Positions 15,515 to 26,923 of a stretch of DNA of 64,000 nucleotides are shown here, piece by piece. Numbering within the stretch: position 1 is the stretch's first letter; every line of letters starts with the position of its first letter. Below the pieces are notes generated by a model that saw nothing but the letters and a program-made list of their open reading frames with translations, did no database searches and was not told the origin of the DNA. This DNA comes from Vickermania ingenoplastis. Taxonomy: Eukaryota; Euglenozoa; Kinetoplastea; Trypanosomatida; Trypanosomatidae. Both the position numbers and the translations under genes were made by a program. The stretch is taken from NCBI GenBank assembly GCA_010157825.1, contig VFSE01000283.1, positions 312,001-376,000 of the forward strand. Reading direction: 5' to 3'.

Positions 15515-15550
15515 CTTCCGCTATATATATATATATATATATAGCGGAAG
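15515..15550. repeat. Perfect TA-rich inverted repeat (36 bp)
   Basis: CTTCCGC, then TA repeats, then GCGGAAG form a perfect palindrome that could extrude as a cruciform or fold as an RNA hairpin. It directly follows the telomere-like motif. Confidence 0.85.
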
Positions 15551-16430
15551 GTCACCGCTAAATCCAAAAGGGATGCAGGACAAGCCGAAATGTATTCCGT
15601 GTATATGCGCTCGGTTCCGAAAAGAACCACGGAACAAGAATGAAGCCTGGCCCTTACGCGGTCTATTCCGTATGGTCAGATTAAGGTACTTCGGTGTCTT
15701 CCATTCTTCTTTAAGAATAAGAACACCATTATTTTTCTTCGTTGTCTTGTTTTTCTATCCAATGAGTCGGTTTCGTTTGTTATTTTATTGATTTTTTTTT
15801 TCTATTCGTTTCCTATTGATATTCTCTCCATTGATCCATCGATCTCTAGATCTTCATTGAGTATTATTTGTGCACATTCTATCCCTCATCATAACCAATT
15901 CTTAATGGCCAGTTGGCCTTGATGTTGTTTTCCTCTTCTTTAACTATTATTATATATATTATTATTGTTATTGCTCTAAAGGAGTATGAAATTTTTACTT
16001 TTATTTTTTTAATAAAAAAACATTCTCAGTGCCATACTTTTTATGGGTTCCTTCACTACTGCACATTCTACATTCTTTTTCTCTTAGTTAATACCCCCCT
16101 CTCTGATTGAGAAACAAAAAAAACTCTTCTTTCCTACCAGGAAGGAGAGGAAGTGCCTTCTGAACCACCAGTTGTGGACCCACGTATGGTTTGGCTGATC
16201 TCTTGTGAATACATTTCCTTTTCTCCCCTATCAGCTTGCTGCTTCTGTTCTGTCCCCCGCTTGGCTCCCTGCAACACTCTCCTCGTGTTGATATGGTTCC
16301 ATCGTTTGGTTTGATTAAATGCTGAGTAATCACCCCCGGAAAACAGATTGGGCTTAATAATAAAGAAACGGCTGAGTGCTTTTGATTATTCCCGTTTAGT
16401 TTCTATTTGAATTTCTGATACAATCCGTTC

Positions 16431-18227
16431 ATGCCTGAGACGATAAGGAATGATGCGGGGAGGGTGGTCACCTCCTCCTCCTCCGAGAACCCTGCCCCCA
16501 AGAAGGTAAAGGCTACCCCCCTCCCCAAGATGAAGATGCTCGCTGTGGCAGCCACTCTTTTTACAGAGTCCATCTGTACGACAATGCTACTTCCATTTGT
16601 TGGTCTGTATGTGTCTCATCTGCAGGGTGTTGCAGTTGAAGGGGCCGGGTACTCTTCCGGTATTCTGGTTGGGCTCTTCATGCTGGGGCAGGTACTCAGC
16701 TCTAAGATGTGGGGGTGGCTGAGTGATGTATATGGGCGAAAGCCCCCCCTAACTTTTGGGCTGTTTGTTGCTGGATGGTTCATGCTCTTCTTTGGCATGG
16801 CCCCTAATATTTATGTCTGCTGTTTGATGCGCTTTATCCACGGCTTCTTCAACGGGAACATATTGATTGCGAAGATCATCATTGCAGATATCACAGACAG
16901 CACGAACGCTGCGCTTGGCTTTTCGATGATTGGCCTGCTGTGGAGTGTGGGTGCTGTGATCGGCCCTGCTCTTGGTGGTTTCCTGTACGACCCTCTTGAC
17001 AACCCTAAACTGCAGTGGCTTCACGTGCAACCGGACAGCTTCTTAGGGAGGAATCCAGCCTTTCTTCCGAGTCTATTCGTCTTCCTGTACACTATGGCAA
17101 CGTTCGTGTTCGTGGTTGTCGTTGTTCCAGAGACGAACCTGAAACACACTGGATCGATTAGGAACATTCCGGTCGTAGGTTGGATAATGAACCGCTGGCG
17201 CCCGAAAAGCGTAACAATCACTGAAGCAAATCTCCCGATACCCGGACCAGAGCCGTCTCATGCCGGGGAACAGACAACACCCCAGGCCAAACCGAAAATA
17301 CCGCAAATGACATTCCTGAAATCCTTTAAAGATCCTGTTCACTCCAACATTATTCTTTTGGTGATGTGTGTCTGCGCAATGGATATGACTTTCCAGGAGG
17401 TGATGCCGCTGTGGGCCATCGCGCCGCGTGATGTGGGAGGGATGGGGATGTTCTCTGACCGTGTCGGCATCCTTATGCTGTCTTTCGCCGTTCCCACCTT
17501 CGTTTCCAACCTCTCCTTCCCTCAAATCTACAAGAGAGTGGGGAATCTCGTGTACATGTGGCGCGTGGGAATCAGTACAGTCGCGATTGCCATCATGCTG
17601 GTTCCATTTGCTTCCAACTTGAGCGAAGGAATCGGTTTCTGGTTCGTGCTGCTCTTCGGATGCGTCAAGCAAGGTGTGGGGTCCATGTGCTTCACCATGG
17701 TGAACCTCCTCACTGCCAAAGCTGCGCCACCTGGCACCATCGGGTCTATGTATGGAATTAATCAATCCGTCAATGCTGGGACGAGGTGCGTCGTACCCTT
17801 CATTGTGACCCCCCTTTTCGCTTGGTCCCTGTCCGGAGATCATTCTTTTCCCTTTAACCACTATTTCGTGTTTCTGCTCACTGGTGTGCCTGCTGCATTC
17901 TCCATCGTTATCACCTATAGGCGGCGTATTGAGCGGACCGCGGAGGAACTGGCAGAATGGGAAGAGGAGAGGGACGAGGTGCGTAAAGGTGAAACAGAGA
18001 ATCCCTATCGTTCCCTAGCCAATTCATTGGTTCAAGGAGATTCGGGTTGCTACAATTTGCCTGCAATGGAAGAGGAGAGCGAGCGGCAAGGGCTAGTGAT
18101 GAATTGGATGCGCTTCACGATTCCTAAGGGAAGAGGAGCAAAACTTCAGGTAGCTGTGAAGGAATTACTCTCCGAGGACTTCCGCGTCGTCACCGATGAG
18201 GATATCCAAGTAAATGAAATTAAGTGA
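16431..18227 (+). CDS. Major-facilitator transporter, array copy 1 (DHA1/ZIFL-like)
   Basis: This is a 12-TM membrane transporter of 598 residues. The N-terminal cytosolic stretch ends with ATPLPKMKM just before TM1. MFS motif A (WGWLSDVYGRK) joins TM2 and TM3. Motif C in TM5 reads VGAVIGPALGG, which is typical of proton-coupled exporters of the DHA1 group and of plant ZIFL proteins. The TM6-TM7 loop is proline-rich (LPIPGPEPSHAGEQ). The C-terminal tail has YRSL followed by a divergent version of the array's tail module (MNWMRFTIPKGRG, DFRVVTDED). The substrate is unknown; organic acids, metal complexes or drugs are possible from the family. About 800 bp of this gene recur almost unchanged in copy 2. 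Intact reading frame; ATG at 16431. Confidence 0.9.
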   Translation: MPETIRNDAGRVVTSSSSENPAPKKVKATPLPKMKMLAVAATLFTESICTTMLLPFVGLYVSHLQGVAVEGAGYSSGILVGLFMLGQVLSSKMWGWLSDVYGRKPPLTFGLFVAGWFMLFFGMAPNIYVCCLMRFIHGFFNGNILIAKIIIADITDSTNAALGFSMIGLLWSVGAVIGPALGGFLYDPLDNPKLQWLHVQPDSFLGRNPAFLPSLFVFLYTMATFVFVVVVVPETNLKHTGSIRNIPVVGWIMNRWRPKSVTITEANLPIPGPEPSHAGEQTTPQAKPKIPQMTFLKSFKDPVHSNIILLVMCVCAMDMTFQEVMPLWAIAPRDVGGMGMFSDRVGILMLSFAVPTFVSNLSFPQIYKRVGNLVYMWRVGISTVAIAIMLVPFASNLSEGIGFWFVLLFGCVKQGVGSMCFTMVNLLTAKAAPPGTIGSMYGINQSVNAGTRCVVPFIVTPLFAWSLSGDHSFPFNHYFVFLLTGVPAAFSIVITYRRRIERTAEELAEWEEERDEVRKGETENPYRSLANSLVQGDSGCYNLPAMEEESERQGLVMNWMRFTIPKGRGAKLQVAVKELLSEDFRVVTDEDIQVNEIK

Positions 18228-19146
18228 CAAGGGAGAGTAGGGACGGACCAAAGAAGAAGAGCCTCAAGAGCTTTTCATACCTCTTTGAAAAGAAGCTTAT
18301 CACAACAACAACCCTTACTGCTATCCCCCCCCCCTACCCGAAGTGATATTTGCGAAGAAAAAAACTTTACACAAAAGAAAAACAGGGCTCATAATGATGA
18401 AGGATCACGGAGCACATAGGGAAAAGCGTAAGACGTTCTTTTTTTTTCTTTTCTAAAATTTGTTTGTCATATTCTGTCCTTTGTGTACTGCTGTTGGAGA
18501 GGAACCTAAACAGCGTACGAGGACCGTATCGCTACACATGAAACAAAACAACTCGACCATAATAATACACTTTTTTTCATTTTGCTTGGCATGCTTAAAT
18601 CATTTTTTTTTTGTTTAGGGTTCATCTTTTTTTTTTTCTTTGAAAGGAGTCGTGTTGCGTGCTTTTCATTTGAGCGTTTGTTGTTCACTAGACAGGAATG
18701 ATGGGAGGCCGGGCTTCTTATACTAATGACTGTTCGATCCCCCAACAAATTCTACTTCTTCTACGGGATGATAGGGCTATCTCTGCCGAAGACACCTTCG
18801 CCTTCGATTTCTTTTTACAAGTTCACTCTATGAAGGAGAAATACAGCACACTTTACTTTTGTTGGACCATAACGAAAGATGTTTCAAATTATCACCAGAG
18901 AAATGCTTGATAAGGGAAAAAAATAAATATATACGTCAAAGCATAATTTCTCAGATACTGCAGCAATATCTTTTGGGGTAATGCTTGGTGGTTAGGTTTA
19001 GACTTTTGAATGCTTCTTCTTCTTTTTCCTTTTTCTTCTGGCTTTGTTTCTTTGTTGGACCATGTAGTCCTTATCGTATCTTGTCGGAAGTACATGAGAT
19101 TTGTTGTACGTTGCAAGGTCTTATGAAGGAATGACTTTTCTTCAAA
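18228..19146. other. Spacer between transporter copies 1 and 2
   Basis: T- and A-rich intergenic DNA with a C10 run near 18330 and several T-runs. An open frame at 18698-18910 starts with ATG, but its peptide has no recognisable feature and it is not called. A pyrimidine stretch at about 19014-19050 may serve copy 2. Confidence 0.4.
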
Positions 19147-20660
19147 ATGAGCGTAGAATCTAATGGGAATTAGGAAGTGGCGGTAAGGCCGCTGGATGAT
19201 ACCCTAGAAGACAAGCCTGGGAAGCCCACACCGCTGCCGAAGCTCAAGATGCTCGCTGTGGAAGCCACTCTCTTCACAGAGTCCATATGTAGCAACATGT
19301 TGCTCCCATTTGTGGGTGCTGTGATCGGCCCTGCTCTTGGTGGTTTCCTGTACGACCCTCTTGACAACCCTAAACTGCAGTGGCTTCACGTGCAACCGGA
19401 CAGCTTCTTAGGGAGGAATCCAGCCTTTCTTCCGAGTCTATTCGTCTTCCTGTACACTATGGCAACGTTCGTGTTCGTGGTTGTCGTTGTTCCAGAGACG
19501 AACCTGAAACACACTGGATCGATTAGGAACATTCCGGTCGTAGGTTGGATAATGAACCGCTGGCGCCCGAAAAGCGTAACAATCACTGAAGCAAATCTCC
19601 CGATACCCGGACCAGAGCCGTCTCATGCCGGGGAACAGACAACACCCCAGGCCAAACCGAAAATACCGCAAATGACATTCCTGAAATCCTTTAAAGATCC
19701 TGTTCACTCCAACATTATTCTTTTGGTGATGTGTGTCTGCGCAATGGATATGACTTTCCAGGAGGTGATGCCGCTGTGGGCCATCGCGCCGCGTGATGTG
19801 GGAGGGATGGGGATGTTCTCTGACCGTGTCGGCATCCTTATGCTGTCTTTCGCCGTTCCCACCTTCGTTTCCAACCTCTCCTTCCCTCAAATCTACAAGA
19901 GAGTGGGGAATCTCGTGTACATGTGGCGCGTGGGAATCAGTACAGTCGCGATTGCCATCATGCTGGTTCCATTTGCTTCCAACTTGAGCGAAGGAATCGG
20001 TTTCTGGTTCGTGCTGCTCTTCGGATGCGTCAAACAAGGTGTGGGGTCCATGTGCTTCACCATGGTGAACCTCCTCACTGCCAAAGCTGCGCCACCTGGC
20101 ACCATCGGGTCTGTCTCCGGGAGAACAGTCGATTACCTCGTGTGGACGCTGCTTCATTCCTGTCGTTGTGGCTTCACTCTTCGCGTGTTCGCTCTCTGGA
20201 TATCATCCTTTTCCGCTTAACCACTGTTTTGTTTTCTTCATCAGCGGCATCCCCCTCCTGTACTTTATTTACCTTGCCTTCCAGAATCGGATTGAGCGGA
20301 CGGAGGAGGAGATAGCTGGGTGGGGCGGGGCTCTAGCAGGTCAGAGGCAGGGAAGGGGATCAGCAGCGACGAGGTTGAGGATAGAGACGATGGGGCCAGC
20401 ACGCAGCGCCTCGTGACAGAGCACTACCGCTCGCTGGCAAAGTAGCTATGGGGCAGGCAAACAACATGTTTAGAATTTTTCAATGTATGGAGACAGAGAA
20501 CGACTCGAGTCAAGTGGCGGACTGGTTCCCGTACATCGCACCACGGGGGAGGCGTTTGCGCTCTGCTGTAAAGGCCCTGCAGCACAAGGATTGGCGACTG
20601 GCGTCAGAGACCGACCTCGGCGATTTAGAATCTGAAAGGAACAGATGGAAATACCGTAGC
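19147..20660 (+). pseudogene. Major-facilitator transporter, array copy 2 (pseudogene)
   Basis: The likely ATG at 19147 is followed by an in-frame TAG at 19171. After it the frame continues with TPLPKLKML and half of TM1, then jumps from LLPFVG straight to AVIGPALGG. About 105 codons covering the rest of TM1 through part of TM5, including motif A, are missing. From about 19313 to 20111 the DNA is nearly identical to copy 1 (16948-17746). It then diverges, and the rest of TM11-TM12 and the tail are spread over other frames: NHCFVFFISGIP, HYRSLAK followed by a stop, then VADWFPYIAPRGRR and LQHKDWRL. The tail remnant resembles copy 3 more than copy 1. Several independent lesions make this a true pseudogene. 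Confidence 0.88.
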
Positions 20661-21522
20661 GCGGGCAGAACACCAAAGCGGACTACAGTTTATGGTTTCT
20701 TGTCCCCCTATTCCCCTAAAGTGATGATTTTTTCGTCTGTTAAGGGTAGTCTTATGCTATTCTTTTTTTTTTTTGTTTCCCATAAACACTTAAAAACTGT
20801 ATGTTTTTACCATTTAAGTCCAGGCGCTGCGAAATCCTCTGGCGTAGGATACCTTTTTAGTTTTTTTTTTTTTGCTTCACCACACTTCGCATACAGTATT
20901 TTCAGACATGTCGCCCCTTGCTTTTTAATTTCAAAAAACGAAAGAAATAAAAAGCTTACCTGATAAGAAGTAGATAAGGAAATCCATGAGAGACATCCAG
21001 AGAAAGAGATCAGAGGAGCGACAGCCGTTCGGATGGCTTTGATGGCTGTGGGTGACCCTACCACCAGCGAGAACAAGACACATGCTGTTTTAATTTAGCC
21101 TTTCTTAAAAAAAGTCGGTGTTCTGTGATTCCATCAGCTTGGTAATGAATTTTTAGTTTTTGTCCTGAAAAAGTTCTTCATTTTTTTTTTTTTTTGTGAG
21201 GTGGGAAATTCGTCTCGATGACCATCGATCTTCGTGTTGCTTTCTATGCACTGAACCCTACAGAGATCCGTGAGGGACATAGAAGTCCAAAAGTAAAGGA
21301 GATAGCGAACAAATGCTACTCTTGACGAGGAGTTGAATAAAGTTCTCACCTTCTGTGTGCCTTTCCTCTTCTTTTTTGCTTTCTTTAAATAAAATGACTC
21401 GAGTCAAGCACCACAAGCCGCTCACTGCATCCTTTTCACTCTTAAACTTCGTAACTGTATCAGGGTTCTAATACATATACCATTTGCACAGAGAAAAAAA
21501 AAAATACGAACAAGGGAGAGCG
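20661..21522. other. Spacer between transporter copies 2 and 3
   Basis: T-rich DNA with poly-T runs near 20763, 20867 and 21182 and an A12 run just before the copy 3 start. No gene is seen. Confidence 0.4.
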
Positions 21523-23504
21523 ATGGCAAGCCCACCAACCCACCGGGAAGGTCCACGAGTCTTAGAAGGTGACCCACAAACGAGCACCACCGATGACTTG
21601 GACCATGAAGAAAACCGTGGGCCCGTTGTGGACGCGTCAGGGGTAAAAAGCAAAGTGAAAGTGACCCCGCTGCCCAAACTCAAGATGGTCGCCGTGGCGG
21701 CCACCCTCCTAACGGAGTCCATCTGCACGACGATGCTACTTCCGTTCGTTGGCCTGTACGTGGCACACCTACAGAACATATCGGTGGAGGCAGCAGGTTA
21801 TTCTTCTGGTATACTAGTCGGACTCTTTATGCTGGGTCAGGTCGTGAGCTCCAAGATGTGGGGCTGGCTGAGTGATGTGTACGGAAGACGAGTCCCTTTA
21901 ACGATGGGGTTGTTCATTGGAGCGTGGGCAATGCTGTTCTTTGGCATGGCCCCTAACATCTACATCTGCTGTATCATGCGTTTCATCCACGGCTTCTTCA
22001 ACGGGAATGTACTAATCGCGAAGATCATTCTTTCTGACATTACGGACGGCACGAACGCTGCGCTGGGCTTCTCGATGATCGGAATCCTATGGAGCATTGG
22101 CGCTGTTGCGGGTCCTGCTATCGGCGGCTTCCTCTACGATCCATTTAAGAATCCCAAACTGCAGTGGCTCCACGTAAAAGAAGGAAGCTTCCTGGAGCGG
22201 AATCCCGCCTTTCTGGCTAGTTTCGTACTATTCATCTACACGCTGTTGACATTTTTGCTCTGCGTGGCTATCGTTCCCGAGACAAATCCACACCGCACAG
22301 GGTCGCTGCGCACTGTTCCCGTTATCGGGTGGATCTTAAACTGGCTTCGACCCAAGACCGTTGCCATTGTGGAACCAGACGACACGCCCGCAGGTGTGGA
22401 TACCCCGGAAAAGGAGGAAGGTGGGGCCGAGGCCGTCGCCCCGGCACCTACAATGACTTACAAGCGTGCCCTATCCGACCCAGTGATTCGCACTGTTACG
22501 GTACTGCTCATGTGCCTCGCCGCAGCCGATATGACTTTCACGGAGATCCTGCCTCTGTGGGCTATCGCCCCCAAGGAGGTAGGGGGGCTCGCCATGTTCT
22601 CTGACTCTGTTGGGATTATCATGCTGTGCTTCGCGGTTCCGACGCTTCTTACCAATCTCTCTTTCTCTAGCATATACCGTAAGGTACAGAGCTTCTCTAT
22701 TATGTGGCGCTGGGGCGTCAGCATCTTCGCCGTGTCCGTCTTTTTGGTACCCTTCGCCGCGTTGATGAGCGACCGCCCCGCCTTCTGGTATGTACTCTTA
22801 ATGGGGTCCATCAAGAATAGCTCCTGCTCCGGTTCTTTCACCATTGTTCAGCTGCTAACAGGCCGCGCGGCCTCCCCTGGGACCGTTGGCGCGGTGTACG
22901 GGATCAGCCAGTCTCTGGGTGCCTCTGTTCGCTGCGTCGTACCCTTTGTTGTAGCCCCTCTCTTCGCCTGGTCCATCTCCGGGGGGCCACACCTTCCCGT
23001 TCAACCACTACTTCGTATTTTTTCTTAGCCTTGCGCCGCTAATTTTCGCCTTTTGGCTTAGTGAGAAGCACCCCATGGAGCGATCCGAGGAAGAGCTGGG
23101 AGAGTGGGCCAAGGAGAACGAGTCTGCGGCTGGGGGGAGAGGGAATGACTGCGCAGCCTCAGAAGCACCGACAGGAACCAGAGCAGTAAATGAGGACTAC
23201 CGGTCCTTAGCGACCACGTATGCCGTCAGCCAGGCGAATAATGTTTTCCGGCAGCTCCCCGGTATGGAGGCAGAAAACGCACGTCAGAGTATGGTAGCGG
23301 ACTGGATGCGGCACATAGCGCCGACAGGGCGGGGGCAGCGGTTACAGTCTTCTGTGAAAAAACCTGCAGCACGAGGACTGGCGGGTCGTGACAGACGAAG
23401 ATGTGGACGACGATGAATCCGATGAAATGGAAATAGATGGCGACAACTTCAGCGCAAGCGCTAGAGTTTCGCGCTCCGCGTCAGTCATTAGCCCTAGGAG
23501 ATAA
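21523..23504 (+). CDS. Major-facilitator transporter, array copy 3, two apparent frameshifts
   Basis: The ATG at 21523 (MASPPTHREG) opens a frame with TPLPKLKM, motif A WGWLSDVYGRR, motif C VAGPAIGG and TM1-TM11. The frame breaks in TM11-12 at a G6 run (22981-22986) where copies 4 and 5 have G5, and again at an A6 run (23357-23362) within the tail. Allowing one base less at each gives about 659 residues, the longest copy. The tail carries EDYRSLATTY, VADWMRHIAP and LQHEDWRVV. It ends in a 35-residue acidic and Ser-rich extension unique to this copy. The two lesions are both homopolymer length changes, so either recent damage or assembly error is possible. Everything else looks functional. Confidence 0.8.
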
Positions 23505-25105
23505 GGAGGGAAGAACGGGACGCACGAGCGGGGAAGGGGTTCTCTTTCTCTATTGCGGTTTGATGCACACACATTCCCAGAGGCAATAGGCGCGAACATT
23601 TCCGATACCAGCTATTGGTACACACGCCGCAGAACAGAGCGTGGGCAGCTCGCTGCTGGATCGTGAAGGACGTATCTCTATCCGTTAGTGAAAGACAAGG
23701 ATGAAAATGTTGTGTCGGTGACAGTGTTGGTGTCAGAAAGACAGAACAGTACACGATATACATACATGCTCCTTTTTTTTTGTTCCTTCTTACTTTTTTT
23801 TTTTTGGACCGTGTGAAATGAATGCAGAACATGAAGAACATTTGAAAACCCACTTGCTAGTGGAGTCGATGCTAGCTGATTCATTTATTTATATATGCTT
23901 TGTTTTTCTGCATTCTTTTCATTGTTATTTAACAATAATCCGAAGATTTATCGGCTCTTTTTCTTGTTTAAGTCTGTATCGCTTGCAAATACGGGAGTGA
24001 CGAGAAGGGGCCGAGAGGGGCGTGGGCTCTCCTGACGTACTTTCCTCCAGACAAGAATTTTACCGCAGTTTCCTAGCAGGAAAGACACGGTTCTCTATCC
24101 CCCTACTATGCGCTTTATTGCCCCTAAAACATTTATTGTGGTCCCGGAGAGGTTGACCCTCTTTCTCTCTCTCTCGTGGAAAAGAGAGAGATAGGGGAGA
24201 GGTCTCGCCAGATAGCAGAGAGGAAAACAATAGACAAAATAGAGAACGAAAGATAAAAGAGAAGTGATAGGCTATTTGAAAACGTTTTTTTTTTTTAAAT
24301 AGAAATACTATATTTTTTGATATAAGTCATTATTAGTTTTTTATCTTACATTTTTGTCGTCCATTGCTTGATCGGAAGAGATGGTTGTTTATATATTTAC
24401 ATCTAGCCGTTCAGAAATATGGTGGCTTTTTCTCTATCGTTTTATATTTTCTTTTGAAAACATGCTTTTTTTCGCCTTTTTAGCTTTTAGCTTGATTTTT
24501 GCTTTATTTCTTTGTTTCGCTTTTGAGGATTGTCATGGTGTTCTATATTGCATTTCTGATCCCCCTTATATCTATTGAAGCGATTCTGCGTTATTTGAAC
24601 TTTTCATTTACTTTTTTTCTCTGCCTTCTTTTGCTTTGACACTAAGAAACACAAACAAAAAAAACCTGTGACCTCGGTGTTTTTCTGCGAAACCAAAAGT
24701 GGAGCTGGGAATGGCGGTATGGCGAGGTATGTTCATCTCATTGCAGACAGACATGTACCCAAATGTTTCACAAGACAGTCACCTCACATCATCCATTGGA
24801 GGTGGAACAGGATTGAAGAGCGAAAGAAAACCATGTAATCTATACGGCATCCGATCTGAAACGGTAGGACATCGAAGCAAGCTTTTGTATCTACCAGGCT
24901 TCACTTTTTTTTAAAAAATTATTTTTAAAAAGCCACCTTTTGTCTTCTTTGTTTTCCCCTTGTTTCTGCTCTGTTGTGTGCGCTGGCTACCTCTCTCTCT
25001 TTTTCTCAACGCTTCGTGCCACCGTGTATAATGTTCAACTAATGTGCTCCTCCAGAAACAATATTAAAAGAGGAAGTGCCGTCACCGAAACATTTGCATT
25101 TCAGG
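23505..25105. other. 1.6-kb spacer between transporter copies 3 and 4
   Basis: Mixed to AT-rich DNA. A CT tract and a matching GA tract (about 24160-24195) could pair. Poly-T runs flank 23770-23810. No convincing coding frame is present. An AG-ended pyrimidine stretch near 25040-25055 may be the copy 4 splice acceptor. Confidence 0.4.
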
Positions 25106-26923
25106 ATGCCCGATTCCACTTCCGACCCACCGTCCCCTGACTTGGCACCCAAGGCGAAGGAGAAGGTGAAAGTAACCCCGCTGCCCAAACTCAAGATGAT
25201 CGCCGTGGCGGCCACCCTCCTAACGGAGTCCATCTGCGGGACCATGCTACTTCCATTCGTTGGTCTGTACGTGGCACACCTCAAGGGCATTTCTGTCGAG
25301 GACGCTGGCTACTCCTCCGGCGTCCTGGTGGGGCTCTTCATGCTGGGAAAAGTACTCAGCTCCAAGCTGTGGGGGTGGCTGAGTGATGTATATGGGCGAA
25401 GACCACCGCTGCTCATCGGCCTGTTTGCTGGTGCCTGGACGATGCTCTTCTTTGGCATGGCCCCTAATATTTATGTCTGCTGTTTGATGCGCTTTATCCA
25501 CGGCTTCTTCAACGGGAACATATTGATTGCGAAGATCATCATTGCAGATATCACGGACAGCACGAACGCTGCGCTTGGCTTTTCGATGATTGGCCTGCTG
25601 TGGAGTGTGGGTGCTGTGATCGGGCCTGCCATCGGGGGCTTCCTGTACGATCCGCTTGTGAACCCGTCGCTGCAGTGGATGCACGTGCAGGAAGGCAGCT
25701 TCCTGGCTCGTCACCCTGCGTTCCTGGCGAGTCTGATCATCTGTGTGTACGCCCTGTCGAACTTCCTGCTGGTGCTGTTCCTAGTGCCGGAGACCAACCC
25801 TCACCGCACGGGGTCACTACGCAGCCTGCCTGTGATTGGGTGGGTGCTGAACACATTCCGACCTAAAGCCGTCACCATCGTGGCGCCAGAGGATACTGTA
25901 GCGGATCCCGCCGCGGAGGCCGCAGCGGAGAAGCCGCCGAGTATGACCTACGCCAAGGCAATGAAAGATCCGCTCATTCTGACTGTGACGGTACTGCTAA
26001 TGTGTATTTGCGCTGCGGATATGACATTTGTAGAGATCATGCCGCTGTGGGCCATCGCGCCAACGAACGTTGGAGGTATGGGGTTCTTCTCTGACGGTGT
26101 CGGGATGCTGATGCTCTCCTTCAGCGTGCCGACCTTTCTGTCGAACCTGATCTTTCCGAAGATTGCTCGCAAGGTGAACAACTACACGGTGCTGTGGCAG
26201 GGGTGTGTGGCTCTCTTCGCTTTATCTATTTTCTTGACTCCGTTCGGAGCAGTGATGGGGGAAAAGTTCGGCTTCTACTACATAATGCTCACAGGATCCG
26301 GGAAGAACATGACCTGCGCCGCATGCTTCACGATTGCGCAACTACTAACAGGCCGCGCGGCCCCACCCGGTACTGTTGGTGCGGTGTACGGGATCAGCCA
26401 GTCGTTCGGCGCCGCAGTATGCACGGTTGTGCCCTTTGTCGTCGCGCCACTGTTCGCGTGGTCCATCTCCGGGGGCCACACCTTCCCGTTTAATCACTAC
26501 CTTGTATTTTTCCTGGCGACGCTTCCCCTGTTCTTGGCAATCTTTCTAAGCTGGAAAAGAAAGATTGAGCGGACTGATGAGGAATTGGCAGCGTTGGTCG
26601 CTGAAACCGCCGGAGAACACGAAGAGCCAGGGGATGAGAATAGGAATGAAGAGACACGGGACGACACCAGCGAGGATGACGACCATTTCATTTCTCTCGG
26701 ATCCTCGTTTGTTCTCAGTCGAACAGAAAACCTTTTTTGCAGCATTCCAGCTATGAGGGCGGAGAATCTTCGACAGTGCCAGGTGGCGGACTGGATCCGC
26801 CGGACAGCACCGCGTGGGCGGGGGAAGCGCCTGCGCTCCGCTGCGAAGACGCTGCAGCACGAGGACTGGCGCCTGACGTGCGACGAGCGGATCGAGGAGG
26901 AGGAGGACGAGCAGGTGGCCTAG
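25106..26923 (+). CDS. Major-facilitator transporter, array copy 4 (variant tail signal)
   Basis: Intact, 605 residues from the ATG at 25106 (MPDSTSDPPSPD); the frame extends upstream without an ATG. It has TPLPKLKM, motif A WGWLSDVYGRR and motif C VGAVIGPAIGG. TM2 has GKVLSS where most copies have GQ. The stretch from 25450 to 25620 is nearly identical to copy 1 (IYVCCLMRFIHGFF and on), while TM7-TM9 differ. In the C-terminal tail the tyrosine signal is replaced: the equivalent of YRSL reads FISL, so the usual YxxL sorting motif is lost here. The rest of the tail (VADWIRRTAPRGRG, LQHEDWRLTCDE) is near-identical to copies 6-8, including the bases just after the stop. Confidence 0.9.
   Translation: MPDSTSDPPSPDLAPKAKEKVKVTPLPKLKMIAVAATLLTESICGTMLLPFVGLYVAHLKGISVEDAGYSSGVLVGLFMLGKVLSSKLWGWLSDVYGRRPPLLIGLFAGAWTMLFFGMAPNIYVCCLMRFIHGFFNGNILIAKIIIADITDSTNAALGFSMIGLLWSVGAVIGPAIGGFLYDPLVNPSLQWMHVQEGSFLARHPAFLASLIICVYALSNFLLVLFLVPETNPHRTGSLRSLPVIGWVLNTFRPKAVTIVAPEDTVADPAAEAAAEKPPSMTYAKAMKDPLILTVTVLLMCICAADMTFVEIMPLWAIAPTNVGGMGFFSDGVGMLMLSFSVPTFLSNLIFPKIARKVNNYTVLWQGCVALFALSIFLTPFGAVMGEKFGFYYIMLTGSGKNMTCAACFTIAQLLTGRAAPPGTVGAVYGISQSFGAAVCTVVPFVVAPLFAWSISGGHTFPFNHYLVFFLATLPLFLAIFLSWKRKIERTDEELAALVAETAGEHEEPGDENRNEETRDDTSEDDDHFISLGSSFVLSRTENLFCSIPAMRAENLRQCQVADWIRRTAPRGRGKRLRSAAKTLQHEDWRLTCDERIEEEEDEQVA

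Larger units (their letters stand above)
15470..16430. other. Spacer between isomerase copy 2 and the transporter array
   Basis: It contains a short telomere-like motif and a TA hairpin just after the isomerase stop (listed separately), then about 850 bp of T-rich DNA. Short frames at 15483-15791 and 15913-16110 have biased composition and no family resemblance. No gene is called. Confidence 0.5.

Noticed and set aside
21523-23504. Calling transporter copy 3 a definite pseudogene
   Set aside because: Both lesions are single-base changes in G and A runs and all functional motifs are kept, so assembly error is at least as likely.
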